The position numbers were made by a program, and so were the translations under genes. 64,000 nt of DNA, from positions 1,460,607 through 1,524,606 of the forward strand of contig NZ_CP011883.2 in NCBI RefSeq assembly GCF_000340435.2, given 5' to 3'. The notes beneath the pieces are model-generated. The model was not told the origin of the DNA and searched no databases. It was given only the letters and a program-made list of their open reading frames with translations. This DNA comes from Mycobacterium haemophilum DSM 44634. GTDB lineage: Bacteria; Actinomycetota; Actinomycetes; Mycobacteriales; Mycobacteriaceae. The stretch's first letter is position 1. Each line of letters opens with the position of its first letter. Of this stretch, positions 32,477 through 41,353 are shown in pieces.

Positions 32477-33307
32477 TTGGCGAATTTCACTGCCGCCGAC
32501 GTCAAGCGGCTTCGCGAGCTGACCGGTGCCGGCATGCTCGACTGCAAGAACGCGCTGGCCGAAACCGACGGCAACTTCGACAAGGCCGTCGAGGCGCTGC
32601 GGATCAAGGGCGCCAAGGACGTGGGCAAGCGTGCCGAGCGAGCCACCGCCGAGGGTTTGGTCGCGGCGCGCGCCGGGGCTCTTATAGAGCTGAACTGCGA
32701 AACGGACTTTGTTGCTAAAAACGCTGAGTTCCAGGCGCTGGCCGACCAAATCGTCGGCGCGGCGGCTGCGGCCAAAACCGTTGACGTCGACGCGCTCAAG
32801 GGGGCCAGCGTCGGTGATAAGACGGTCGAGCAAGCAATCGCCGAGCTGTCGGCCAAGATCGGTGAGAAGCTCGAATTGCGCCGCGTCGCGATCTTCGGCG
32901 GGACCGTGGAAACTTACCTACACAAGCGCGCGGCCGACCTGCCGCCGGCGGTGGGTGTGCTCGTCGAGTACGGCCCCGGCGCCGACGCGGCTGCCAGCAC
33001 AGCGGCGGCACACGCAGTCGCGCTGCAGATCGCCGCGCTCAAGGCGCGTTTCCTGTCCCGCGATGATGTTCCCGAAGACGTTGTGGTTAGCGAACGTCGC
33101 ATCGCCGAAGAGACCGCCAAGGCCGAGGGCAAGCCGGAGCAGGCGCTGCCCAAGATCGTCGAAGGCCGGCTAAACGGCTTCTTCAAGGATTCCGTGTTGC
33201 TTGAGCAGCCGTCGGTGTCCGACAACAAGAAGACCGTCAAGGCCCTGCTCGACGAGGCCGGCGTGACGGTGACGCGATTTGTTCGGTTCGAGGTGGGCCA
33301 GGCCTAG
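32477..33307 (+). CDS. tsf: Elongation factor Ts
   Basis: EF-Ts, the nucleotide exchange factor for EF-Tu, 276 residues with the N-terminal UBA-like domain, LRELTGAGMLDCKNAL, GKRAERATAEGL and ELNCETDFVAKN. The start is TTG at 32477, supported by AGGAAGG 7-8 bases upstream and by the protein beginning MANFTAADVKRL as in H37Rv; no ATG is closer. Confidence 0.97.
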   Translation: MANFTAADVKRLRELTGAGMLDCKNALAETDGNFDKAVEALRIKGAKDVGKRAERATAEGLVAARAGALIELNCETDFVAKNAEFQALADQIVGAAAAAKTVDVDALKGASVGDKTVEQAIAELSAKIGEKLELRRVAIFGGTVETYLHKRAADLPPAVGVLVEYGPGADAAASTAAAHAVALQIAALKARFLSRDDVPEDVVVSERRIAEETAKAEGKPEQALPKIVEGRLNGFFKDSVLLEQPSVSDNKKTVKALLDEAGVTVTRFVRFEVGQA

Positions 33308-33357
33308 CTCGCCGAGTCTTTTCTGGGCGGCGAGCGCGAGCGGCTAGCGTCGTTGCT

Positions 33358-34764
33358 ATGCAACGTGTGCACGCTTTCGGTGACGACGCCCTCGGTGATT
33401 TCGACGCGGTCGGCCTCGCCGATGCTATCCGAGCCGGTTGGATCAGCAGAGCCGATGTCGTCGAGGCGGCCATCGCGCGGACCGAGGCCGTCAACCCAGC
33501 CCTCAACGGTTTGGCGTATGAGGCGTTTGCGCGGGCCCGGCACACCGCGTCGAACCCGGCCGGTGGCTTTTTTAGCGGTGTCCCGACCTTCATCAAGGAC
33601 AACATCGATGTCGCTGGACAGCCGACGATGCGGGGCAGTGACGCATGGGTGCCCCGAAATGCGTTCGACGACGGCGAGTTCACCCGGCTGTACCTGGCCA
33701 CCGGACCGGTATCTCTGGGCAAGACGCAGCTGTCAGAATTCGGGTTCAGCGCCTCCGCCGAACATCTGCGGCTCGGGCCGGTCCGCAACCCGTGGGACAC
33801 CGACTACACCGCCGGTGCCTCGTCGTCGGGATCGGGTGCGTTCGTCGCCGCCGGTGTAGTGCCGATGGCGCACGCCAACGACGGCGGCGGATCGATTCGT
33901 ATTCCGGCCTCCTGCAACGGGCTGGTCGGGCTCAAGCCGTCACGCGGCCGGTTGCCGCTGGATCCTGAGCTGCGCCGGCTGCCGGTGGGTATCGTCGCCA
34001 ACGGCGTGCTGAGTCGCTCGGTGCGCGACACCGCGGCCTTCTATCGGGAGGCCGAGCGGATCTGGCGCAACCCCAAGCTGCCGCCGGTCGGGGACGTCAC
34101 GCGGCCCGGTCGGCAACGGCTGCGGATTGCTGTGGTGACGCGTTCGGTTCAGCGCGAGTGCAGCCCCGAACTACGCGAGCTCACGCTGAAGGCGGCTGGG
34201 CTGCTTGAAGAACTGGGCCACCGCGTCGAACGCGTGGAAGAGCCGCCGGTGCCGCCCAATTTCCCGGACGATTTCGTGCTGTATTGGGGGCTGTTGGCGG
34301 CGATGCAGGTGCGGACCGGCCGGCTCGCATTCGGCAACACGTTCGACCGCACCAAGCTGGATAGTTTGACGCTGGGCCTAGATCGTCACACCAGCCGCAA
34401 CATGCACCGGCTCCCCAAGGCAATCATGCGTCTGCGTCGGCTGCGGCGTCGCACTGCTGAGTTTTTCGCTACCTACGATGTTTTGCTCACTCCAACGGTC
34501 GCCGACGAGACGCCGCGGATCGGGTATCTCGCTCCCACCGACTATCAGCAGGTGATCGACCGGCTGATGAGCTGGGTCGCGTTCACCCCGTTGCAAAACG
34601 TCACTGGGGAGCCAGCGATTTCGCTGCCGTTGGCCCAATCCGCGGATGGCATGCCGGTGGGCATGATGTTCACCGCCGACTTCGGACAAGAAGCCCAACT
34701 GTTGGAACTGGCCTACGAACTCGAAGAGGCTCGGCCGTGGGCGCGGATCCAAACTCCCGACTAG
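33358..34764 (+). CDS. amiC: Amidase signature enzyme AmiC
   Basis: A 468-residue amidase of the Ser-cisSer-Lys (GatA-like) family, matching Rv2888c. The catalytic lysine is in FIKDNIDVAGQPT (about residue 80), and the glycine/serine-rich signature TAGASSSGSGAFVAAG and DGGGSIRIPASCNGLVGLKPSRGR hold the two serines. It hydrolyses amides, and it has been linked in M. tuberculosis to activation of amide-containing inhibitors. It stands alone and is convergent with the MarR gene, the two stops being 3 bases apart. Confidence 0.93.
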   Translation: MQRVHAFGDDALGDFDAVGLADAIRAGWISRADVVEAAIARTEAVNPALNGLAYEAFARARHTASNPAGGFFSGVPTFIKDNIDVAGQPTMRGSDAWVPRNAFDDGEFTRLYLATGPVSLGKTQLSEFGFSASAEHLRLGPVRNPWDTDYTAGASSSGSGAFVAAGVVPMAHANDGGGSIRIPASCNGLVGLKPSRGRLPLDPELRRLPVGIVANGVLSRSVRDTAAFYREAERIWRNPKLPPVGDVTRPGRQRLRIAVVTRSVQRECSPELRELTLKAAGLLEELGHRVERVEEPPVPPNFPDDFVLYWGLLAAMQVRTGRLAFGNTFDRTKLDSLTLGLDRHTSRNMHRLPKAIMRLRRLRRRTAEFFATYDVLLTPTVADETPRIGYLAPTDYQQVIDRLMSWVAFTPLQNVTGEPAISLPLAQSADGMPVGMMFTADFGQEAQLLELAYELEEARPWARIQTPD

Positions 34765-34767
34765 CCG

Positions 34768-35187
34768 TCAGTCGGATCCGAGCTTGTCGAGCATTCGCTT
34801 GAACTCGCGCTGCTGCGGTGCACTCAGTTTGGCCAGGATGCGGCCATCAGCGATACGGACCGCACCTTCCGCGCGTTTCAGCAAGGCGCGGCCCGGACCG
34901 GTTAGCGTGGCTGGTAGTGCACGCCCGGAGGACGCTGACGCGGGCCGTGCCACCGCGCCAGTGTCTTCCAGTTTGCGTAGCACGGCATTCATCGCCTGCG
35001 GTGTGACGCCTGCGTTCCGCGACAGTTCGGCGCTCGACAGGCCAGGAGACATCGAAAGCATACGCAGGCAAACGAATTCGGGGAGCGTCAGGCCGAGCGG
35101 ACGCAACATGGCGGCAACCTCTGGTCGCAGCGCGGCTCCCACCCGGTAGAGCAGGTAGCCCAGCGGAGCGTCTTCTGTCTGAACCAT
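34768..35187 (-). CDS. MarR-family repressor (Rv2887-like)
   Basis: A 139-residue winged-helix regulator identical in length to Rv2887: MVQTEDAPLGYLLYRVGAAL, then the helix-turn-helix SSAELSRNAGVTPQAMNAVLRKLE and wing. Rv2887 mutations in M. tuberculosis derepress a methyltransferase and give drug resistance. I chose the ATG at 35187 because it matches H37Rv and because the operator palindrome overlaps it. It is divergent from the MFS exporter at 35310, the common arrangement for a MarR protein and its efflux target. Confidence 0.92.
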   Translation of the reverse strand: MVQTEDAPLGYLLYRVGAALRPEVAAMLRPLGLTLPEFVCLRMLSMSPGLSSAELSRNAGVTPQAMNAVLRKLEDTGAVARPASASSGRALPATLTGPGRALLKRAEGAVRIADGRILAKLSAPQQREFKRMLDKLGSD

Positions 35188-35203
35188 GTCAACAATGTTG
35201 ACA
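35187..35203. promoter_or_regulatory. Perfect 17-bp MarR operator
   Basis: TGTCAACAATGTTGACA is a perfect inverted repeat centred on one base, the classic form of a MarR dimer site. It overlaps the start codon of the marR-type gene and lies between it and the divergent exporter, so it could repress both. Confidence 0.85.
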
Positions 35204-35309
35204 TATATCAGGTGCGTTGACGCACGCCTTTGCATTACTGAGACATTTGAGGCGAGATTGTGTCCTTGGGGTGCACACCGGTCTCGGGGTCGATATCCTC
35301 GGCAGGACC

Positions 35310-36920
35310 ATGGAGAAGGCGCATCCTGCAGCGGCCGGCCGCTCGCTGCCCGCCGCCGGCACCAAGCAGTCAGATACCAGTGAACATCGCTATCCGGACA
35401 AGCTGGACGCCGGGCTGCTTCGGATCGCCGGTGTGTGCGTGTTGGCCTCACTCATGTCGAACCTCGACAGCACGGTGGTCAGCGTGGCGCAGCGCACCTT
35501 CATCCGCGCGTTCGAGTCCACGCAGGCCGTCGTCGCCTGGACGATGACCGGCTACACACTCGCACTGGCCGCCGCGATCCCATTGGCAGGCTGGGCGGCA
35601 GACCGATTCGGTACCAAGCGGCTATTCATGGGGTCTGTTCTCGCATTCACACTGGGTTCGTTGCTGTGCGCCACTGCGTCAAATATCGGTGCGCTCATCG
35701 TATTTCGGATAGTGCAGGGCCTCGGCGGCGGCATCCTGATGCCGCTGTCCCTCGCCATTTTGACCAGGAACGCCGGTCCTAAACGGCTCGGCCGCTTAAT
35801 GGGGGTGGTGGGCATCCCGATGCTGCTCGGCCCGATCGGCGGCCCGATCCTGGGCGGCTGGATGATCGATACTTACGGCTGGCAGTGGATCTTCTGGATC
35901 AACCTGCCGATCGGCTTGACCGCGTTCGGCTTGGCGGCGCTGTTGTTCCCGAGGGATCACTCGACGCTATCGGAACCCTTCGACGTCCTCGGCATGCTGC
36001 TGCTGTCGCCCGGCTTGGCGATGTTCCTCTACGGGGTGTCAGCTATTCCGAGTCGTGGCACCGCGGCCGATCCCCACGTGTGGATACCGTCGGGCATGGG
36101 TCTGTTGTTGATCGCCGGCTTTGTTTTCAACGCTCTCTATCACGCCGATCACCCGCTGATCGACTTGCGGCTGTTCAAGAACCGCGTGGTCATGCTCGCC
36201 AACTCGGCGATGGCCTTGTTCGCCGTCGCCTTTTTCGGCACCCTGCTGCTCTTCCCTAGTTACTTGCAGCAGGTGCAACACCAAACACCTACCCAGTCCG
36301 GCGTGCACTTGATCCCGCAGGGACTCGGAGCCATGTTGGCTATGCCGCTCGCCGGAGCCTTCATGGACAAATACGGCCCCCGCAAGGTTGTCCTGGCCGG
36401 CATCACGCTGATTGGGGCGTGCCTAGTCATTTTCGCTTACGGGTCCGCGAGGCAAGCCGACTATTTACCGACCCTGCTGGTGGGGCTTGCGATCATGGGC
36501 ATGGGTATGGGCTGCACCATGATGCCCCTAGCCGGGGCGGCGGTGCAGACCCTGGCCCCACATCAGATCGCGCGGGGCTCGACCCTAATCAGCGTCAACC
36601 AGCAGGCCGCTGGGTCGGTGGGTACCGCGCTGATGTCGATGATCCTCACCAACCAGTTCAACCGCAGCGAAAATATCTCCGCCGCACACAAATTGGCGGC
36701 ATTGCAAGATAACGCTGCCAGGCGTGGCGTGCCAGTCGACCCGTCCACCATGCCGTGGCAAACCGTTGCGCCCGACTTCCCGAGTAACGTGCTGCACGAT
36801 CTCTCGCAGGCGTACGCCACGGTGTTCGTGCTGGCGGCTGTGTTGGTCGGGTCCACCATCATCCCGGCGGTGTTTTTGCCAAAGATGCCGGCGCGCCAAA
36901 TATCAACGGTTGCGCATTAG
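35310..36920 (+). CDS. MFS drug exporter, DHA2 (EmrB/QacA) type
   Basis: A 536-residue major facilitator superfamily protein with about 14 hydrophobic segments. It has the antiporter motifs AGWAADRFGTKRLFMGS (motif A) and GVVGIPMLLGPIGGPILGGWM (motif C). DHA2 proteins export drugs or other hydrophobic compounds using the proton gradient. The ATG at 35310 is preferred over an upstream in-frame ATG at 35217 because the added stretch lies in the regulator-exporter intergenic region and GGCAGGA precedes 35310. The divergent MarR repressor and operator suggest ligand-induced expression. Confidence 0.88.
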   Translation: MEKAHPAAAGRSLPAAGTKQSDTSEHRYPDKLDAGLLRIAGVCVLASLMSNLDSTVVSVAQRTFIRAFESTQAVVAWTMTGYTLALAAAIPLAGWAADRFGTKRLFMGSVLAFTLGSLLCATASNIGALIVFRIVQGLGGGILMPLSLAILTRNAGPKRLGRLMGVVGIPMLLGPIGGPILGGWMIDTYGWQWIFWINLPIGLTAFGLAALLFPRDHSTLSEPFDVLGMLLLSPGLAMFLYGVSAIPSRGTAADPHVWIPSGMGLLLIAGFVFNALYHADHPLIDLRLFKNRVVMLANSAMALFAVAFFGTLLLFPSYLQQVQHQTPTQSGVHLIPQGLGAMLAMPLAGAFMDKYGPRKVVLAGITLIGACLVIFAYGSARQADYLPTLLVGLAIMGMGMGCTMMPLAGAAVQTLAPHQIARGSTLISVNQQAAGSVGTALMSMILTNQFNRSENISAAHKLAALQDNAARRGVPVDPSTMPWQTVAPDFPSNVLHDLSQAYATVFVLAAVLVGSTIIPAVFLPKMPARQISTVAH

Positions 36921-37014
36921 TCTGGCTCTCGTCCCAACGAACGTTGGTGAGTTAACCTCCCGGCGAGCTGACGCCCCGCTCCTTCATGTCACGACCACTC
37001 CTGCGAAGGCGGCC

Positions 37015-37512
37015 ATGAAATTGGCGGCCGGAGCGGCCGGGATTGCCGCTGTCGGTATTTTCGCTGCGGCGACCGTTGTCGCGAGTCCCATAATTCAGAG
37101 CTTTGGCACCAGCGAAACGCTGGTTGACGGCTCGCTCATCACCGTCTACACCGTCAGCAACCTGCAGCCCGCCAGCGTCACGGTCCCCGGCTACACGCCG
37201 CAAGGACAGCTTTGGCAGGCCGACGTGAATGCGGGAGTGACCAGTGGCGTGGTCACTCCCGTTGTCTCTGACTTCAATGCGCGGACCAACGACAATCAGA
37301 CCTACCGAGTGATCAGCGTGTCGCCCACGCCCGACGGCTTTGGCCCCGCGCCGATTAGCCAGGGTGGCCAGGCGAACGGGAAGGTCTACTTCGACGTGAC
37401 GGGTGCACCCCCGACCAACGTCGTATACAACGATGGCATTGAGGACGTACTCGTCTGGACAACGAACGGGTCGCCTAACAGCCCGGTGCCTAACTCGCTG
37501 CCGCACAGCTAG
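37015..37512 (+). CDS. MPT63-family secreted immunoglobulin-like protein
   Basis: A 165-residue protein of the MPT63 (DUF1942) family. The N terminus MKLAAGAAGIAAVGIFAAATVVA is a signal peptide. The mature part shows the family pattern: VPGYTPQGQLWQADV, VTPVVSDFNARTNDNQTYRV, GKVYFDVTGAPPTNVVYNDG and EDVLVW. MPT63 (Rv1926c) is an abundant secreted antigen of unknown function. This copy differs from MPT63 in the N-terminal half and is at a different locus, so it is a paralogue. The start is the ATG at 37015, directly before the signal peptide. Confidence 0.85.
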   Translation: MKLAAGAAGIAAVGIFAAATVVASPIIQSFGTSETLVDGSLITVYTVSNLQPASVTVPGYTPQGQLWQADVNAGVTSGVVTPVVSDFNARTNDNQTYRVISVSPTPDGFGPAPISQGGQANGKVYFDVTGAPPTNVVYNDGIEDVLVWTTNGSPNSPVPNSLPHS

Positions 37513-37580
37513 ACCGGTTCGTCCTGCCCACGCCAGAGACGGTGGCGCGGCCGGATCGGCAAAGTGTTTGCGGGAACAAG

Positions 37581-38315
37581 CTATCGGGCGATCAAGCCCC
37601 AGGGCGGCGTCGATGTCCAGACGGGACTCTGGATCGGTTCGCGGATAATCCATTGCGGTTGCGGGGGCGTCACCGCCATATAGCCCACCCCGCGGACGGT
37701 GTCGACCATCGACTCGTGCTCGACTCCAAGCTTGGCGCGCAGTCGTCGCACATGAACGTCGACGGTACGGATACGACCGTTGCAGTCATAGCTCCATACT
37801 TCATGTATCAGCCGGGTCCGGGTGAATGCCCGACCGGCATGCTGCACAAGGAAATTCAATAATTTGAACTCGGTGAGCGTTAGGGCCAGATCCTTGGCTT
37901 CCAGTGTCCCGCTGTAACTGGCTGGATGAAGGACGAGGTCGCCAAACTTCAGCGTGCAATCCAGGGCACTGCGACGACGTGTGATCGCCAGCCGCAGACG
38001 TGCCTGCAATTCGGCTGCACTGGCCGCGGGCAGCAGCACGTCGTCGAAATGCCAATCGACGTCAACGGCCACGAAGTCGGCTGGGGTCACGATGGCAACC
38101 ACCGCCACGGTTGGCGCATTAGCCGTCAGCCGCCGGCACACCCGGCGAGCCGCCGCCAACTCGGTGCGGGCGTCGATGACCGCGACGTCGGCGCTGTGAT
38201 AGTCCCCGGCGACGCGCTCGGTCAGGGGTGCCTGGCGGATGGTCTGCGCGAACAAGTTCAGTGTAGGTACGACCGATTCGAAATCGTCCTCATCCGAAAG
38301 AAGTAAAACATCCAA
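37581..38315 (-). CDS. OmpR/GlnR-type response regulator (Rv2884-like)
   Basis: A 244-residue regulator with an N-terminal receiver-like domain and a C-terminal OmpR winged helix (LTEFKLLNFLVQHAGRAFTR, then TVDVHVRRLRAKLG). The receiver has a central aspartate in DVAVIDARTELAAA, but the acidic pair at the N terminus is atypical (LLLSDEDDF), as in GlnR-like orphan regulators. No kinase gene is adjacent. It matches Rv2884 in position and orientation. Confidence 0.88.
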   Translation of the reverse strand: MDVLLLSDEDDFESVVPTLNLFAQTIRQAPLTERVAGDYHSADVAVIDARTELAAARRVCRRLTANAPTVAVVAIVTPADFVAVDVDWHFDDVLLPAASAAELQARLRLAITRRRSALDCTLKFGDLVLHPASYSGTLEAKDLALTLTEFKLLNFLVQHAGRAFTRTRLIHEVWSYDCNGRIRTVDVHVRRLRAKLGVEHESMVDTVRGVGYMAVTPPQPQWIIREPIQSPVWTSTPPWGLIAR

Positions 38316-38815
38316 CAGGCATCTCCAAACCTTGCTAATGCAACGCTGGTTACCCAGTCACAGCAGAACTACTCCGAGTTGGTCGATGGGTCCGGCCCGT
38401 TTTCGGGCCGGACCCATCCTTCCAACACGCTGTTGGTGGGACTCCTGGCGCCGCTCGGCTGACTTGGCGCTGCCACGGGCAACCGCCGCTTCGGCTTCCT
38501 GCCGCGCCGCGTCGCGCTGTGCTTGCGCCTTGTCCTCGCGGATCTTTCCTAGTGGTCCTCATTCTGAAGACCATGGTTTCTGTGCCGCGTTGCCGCGGAT
38601 TCCCATGCCGGGCGACGCCTAAACATGTGGTGCCAACCGCAAAGTTGGCGAAGGCTGGTCGTTGTGGGCTGGCCCGCTCGAGACGAACTACGTTGGCATA
38701 GGTTGGCAATTGTGCAGATGATGCACCCCGCCCACGCCCGAGTGCGGTGATGGGGCAGGATGTGAGATGCCGTTCCGGGTGGTGGCCGGGGTGGCATTGT
38801 CATGCGAGGAGTCTG
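38316..38815. other. 500-base gap before pyrH
   Basis: No complete gene is seen. The stretch holds a 15-bp perfect hairpin (38385-38418) and, on the minus strand from about 38550 to 38360, a short open segment reading KIREDKAQAQRDAARQEAEA that has the charged, alanine-rich look of a real C terminus but starts directly after a stop codon, so it is at best a remnant. The right end carries the pyrH promoter region and ribosome site GAGGAG. Confidence 0.5.
38385..38418. terminator. Perfect 15-bp hairpin with T4 loop
   Basis: GATGGGTCCGGCCCG and CGGGCCGGACCCATC are exact reverse complements separated by TTTT. No T-run follows on the plus strand, as is usual for mycobacterial terminators. It could terminate transcription from either side or be a structured element. 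Confidence 0.65.
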
Positions 38816-39655
38816 ATGACGGAGTCCTGGGAGTCTCAAGTCGCCGGCTCGGCGGCTCCCAAGCCACAGCTGATGAGCGCCAACGGTGTGCCGGCTGCTG
38901 CAGCGGACCGTGAAGAACGGCTCAGCCATGCTGGCCACCCGGGGGGCCGGTCCAAGTATTCGAGGGTGCTGCTCAAACTTGGCGGCGAGATGTTCGGCGG
39001 GGGCCAGGTCGGGCTCGATCCCGATGTCGTGGCGCAGGTGGCCCGCCAGATCGCCGAGGTGGTCCGCGGCGGCGTGCAGGTCGCTGTCGTGATCGGCGGT
39101 GGCAACTTCTTCCGCGGCGCACAGCTGCAGCAGCGCGGGATGGAGCGCACGCGTTCGGACTACATGGGCATGCTCGGCACCGTCATGAACAGCCTTGCGC
39201 TGCAGGACTTCCTGGAAAAGGAGGGCATCGCCACCCGAGTTCAAACCGCGATCACCATGGGCCAGGTGGCTGAGCCTTATCTTCCGTTGCGGGCCGTCCG
39301 CCACTTAGAGAAGGGCCGGGTGGTGATCTTCGGCGCCGGCATGGGGCTGCCGTACTTCTCCACCGATACCACGGCAGCGCAGCGGGCACTGGAGATCGGC
39401 GCGGACGTCGTGTTGATGGCCAAGGCGGTCGATGGTGTGTTCGCCGAGGATCCGCGGGTCAACCCGGAGGCCGAGCTGCTCACCGTGATCAGTCACCGCG
39501 AAGTAATCGACCGCGGACTGCGGGTGGCCGATGCCACCGCGTTCAGTCTTTGCATGGACAATGGCATGCCGATCCTGGTGTTCAATCTGCTGACCAATGG
39601 CAATATCGCCCGTGCGGTCGCTGGTGAGAAGATCGGGACGCTGGTTACCACCTGA
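38816..39655 (+). CDS. pyrH: Uridylate kinase
   Basis: UMP kinase, converting UMP to UDP. The 279-residue protein has the amino acid kinase core RVLLKLGGEMFGGG, AVVIGGGNFFRG, GMLGTVMNSLALQDFLE and MAKAVDGVFAEDPR. The N-terminal extension (about 45 residues) is variable and longer than in H37Rv. ATG at 38816 is supported by GAGGAG 6 bases upstream. It heads the pyrH-frr-cdsA-rlmN group. Confidence 0.96.
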   Translation: MTESWESQVAGSAAPKPQLMSANGVPAAAADREERLSHAGHPGGRSKYSRVLLKLGGEMFGGGQVGLDPDVVAQVARQIAEVVRGGVQVAVVIGGGNFFRGAQLQQRGMERTRSDYMGMLGTVMNSLALQDFLEKEGIATRVQTAITMGQVAEPYLPLRAVRHLEKGRVVIFGAGMGLPYFSTDTTAAQRALEIGADVVLMAKAVDGVFAEDPRVNPEAELLTVISHREVIDRGLRVADATAFSLCMDNGMPILVFNLLTNGNIARAVAGEKIGTLVTT

Positions 39656-39660
39656 GGCAA

Positions 39661-39810
39661 TGACATCGGCGCCGGTGACGATGCAGAGCGCAGCGATGAG
39701 GTGGGGGTACCTCCCAGCCGCGAAGCGGCGAGGGGGAGAACGGCGCGAATGATCGGTGCCGGTGACGATGCAGAGCGCAGCGATGAGGAGGAACGGCGCG
39801 AATGATCGAT
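39661..39810 (+). repeat. Two MIRU-like repeat units before frr
   Basis: A 31-base core GCCGGTGACGATGCAGAGCG plus CAGCGATGAGG is repeated at 39671-39701 and 39758-39788, each copy ending downstream in AACGGCGCGAATGATC. This is the mycobacterial interspersed repetitive unit sequence. The first unit carries an insert of about 36 bases (GGGGGTACCTCCC with GC-rich palindrome). The second unit supplies both the ribosome site GAGGAGG and the ATG of frr, so the repeat joins pyrH to frr in the manner typical of MIRUs. Confidence 0.88.
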
Positions 39811-40359
39811 GAGGCTCTCTTCGATGCAGAAGAGAAAATGGAGAAGGCCGTTTCGGTGGCGCGTGACGACCTGTCAACGATTCGGACCGGCCGCGCCAAC
39901 CCGGGCATGTTCTCTCGAATCGTCATCGACTATTACGGTTCGACCACCCCGATCACCCAGCTGGCCAGCATCAATGTCCCCGAGGCGAGGCTTGTCGTCA
40001 TCAAGCCGTATGAAGCCACTCAGCTACATGCCATTGAAACCGCTATTCGTAACTCCGACCTCGGGGTGAACCCCAGCAACGACGGCACCCTGATCCGGGT
40101 GGCCGTGCCGCAGCTCACTGAGGAACGTCGACGCGAGCTGGTCAAACAGGCCAAGGGCAAGGGGGAGGACGCTAAGGTCTCGGTCCGCAACATCCGTCGC
40201 AAAGCGATGGAGGAACTGCATCGCATTCGCAAGGACGGCGAGGCAGGCGAGGATGAGGTCAGCCGGGCGGAAAAGGACCTAGACAAGACCACCCACCAGT
40301 ACGTCACCCAGATTGACGAGCTGGTCAAGCACAAAGAAGGCGAGCTGCTGGAGGTCTAG
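39802..40359 (+). CDS. frr: Ribosome recycling factor
   Basis: RRF splits post-termination ribosomes with EF-G. 185 residues with VARDDLSTIRTGRANPGMFS, YYGSTTPITQLASINVPEAR and KAMEELHRIRKDGEAGEDE. The start codon is inside a MIRU-like unit. Confidence 0.97.
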   Translation: MIDEALFDAEEKMEKAVSVARDDLSTIRTGRANPGMFSRIVIDYYGSTTPITQLASINVPEARLVVIKPYEATQLHAIETAIRNSDLGVNPSNDGTLIRVAVPQLTEERRRELVKQAKGKGEDAKVSVRNIRRKAMEELHRIRKDGEAGEDEVSRAEKDLDKTTHQYVTQIDELVKHKEGELLEV

Positions 40360-40389
40360 CGGCCGCTCAGCAGCTAATTTATTCAGGTC

Positions 40390-41331
40390 GTGGCTCCCAC
40401 CGATCCCGGCACAGGCACCCCACCCGACGAGCCGGCGCAGGGAGCCAAGAACGCGATGCAGCAGCCGGCCAAGAAAACGTCCCGGGCGGGACGCAATCTG
40501 CCCGCCGCGATCGCGGTGGGCCTAAGTATTGGTGGCGCTCTCGTCGCGACGCTGGTGTTTGCTCCGCGAATCTGGGTTGGCTTGTGCGCCGGCGCTATTT
40601 TCGTTGCCAGCCATGAGGTGGTGCGGCGGCTACGCGAAGCCGGATATGTGATTCCGGTTATTCCGCTGCTCATCGGTGGGCAGCTCACCGTCTGGTTGAC
40701 CTGGCCGTACCGAGCCGCCGGCGCGTTGGCCGGCTTCGGCGGGACGGTGGTGGTCTGCATGATCTGGCGGCTTTTCCTGCGCGACGACAGCAGGCGGCAC
40801 GAATCCCAGGAAGCCTTGGCAGGTCCGCCGCCAGCGTCAAATTACCTGCGGGACGCGTCGGCCACCGTTTTTTTGGCCGCGTGGGTCCCGCTGTTTGCCT
40901 CGTTCGCGGCGTTACTGGTTTATCCGAAGGACGGCGCGGGGCGGGTGTTCTGCCTGATGATCGCGGTGGTCGCTTCCGACGTCGGCGGCTATACGGTAGG
41001 GGTGCTTTTCGGCAAACATCCAATGGTGCCAAGGATTAGCCCGAATAAGTCTTGGGAGGGATTCGTCGGTTCGCTGGTCTGCGGGATCACCGCAACCGTC
41101 CTGACCGCCACCTTCTTAGCCGGCAAAATGCCGTGGGTCGGGGCGGTACTGGGTTTTGTACTGGTGCTCACGTGCACGCTGGGGGATTTGGTGGAGTCCC
41201 AGGTCAAGCGCGACCTCGGCATCAAAGACATGGGCCGGCTGCTACCCGGCCACGGCGGCCTGATGGACCGGCTCGATGGCGTGCTGCCGTCGGCGGTCGC
41301 GGCGTGGACCATGCTTACGTTGTTGCCCTGA
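40390..41331 (+). CDS. cdsA: Phosphatidate cytidylyltransferase
   Basis: CDP-diacylglycerol synthase, an integral membrane enzyme supplying CDP-DAG for phosphatidylinositol and cardiolipin. The 313-residue protein has a hydrophilic N-terminal 35 residues, about eight membrane segments, and the signature LGDLVESQVKRDLGIKDMGR then LPGHGGLMDRLD near the C terminus. GTG start at 40390. Confidence 0.95.
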   Translation: MAPTDPGTGTPPDEPAQGAKNAMQQPAKKTSRAGRNLPAAIAVGLSIGGALVATLVFAPRIWVGLCAGAIFVASHEVVRRLREAGYVIPVIPLLIGGQLTVWLTWPYRAAGALAGFGGTVVVCMIWRLFLRDDSRRHESQEALAGPPPASNYLRDASATVFLAAWVPLFASFAALLVYPKDGAGRVFCLMIAVVASDVGGYTVGVLFGKHPMVPRISPNKSWEGFVGSLVCGITATVLTATFLAGKMPWVGAVLGFVLVLTCTLGDLVESQVKRDLGIKDMGRLLPGHGGLMDRLDGVLPSAVAAWTMLTLLP

Positions 41332-41353
41332 CAAGGCTGATACTGGACAGATC

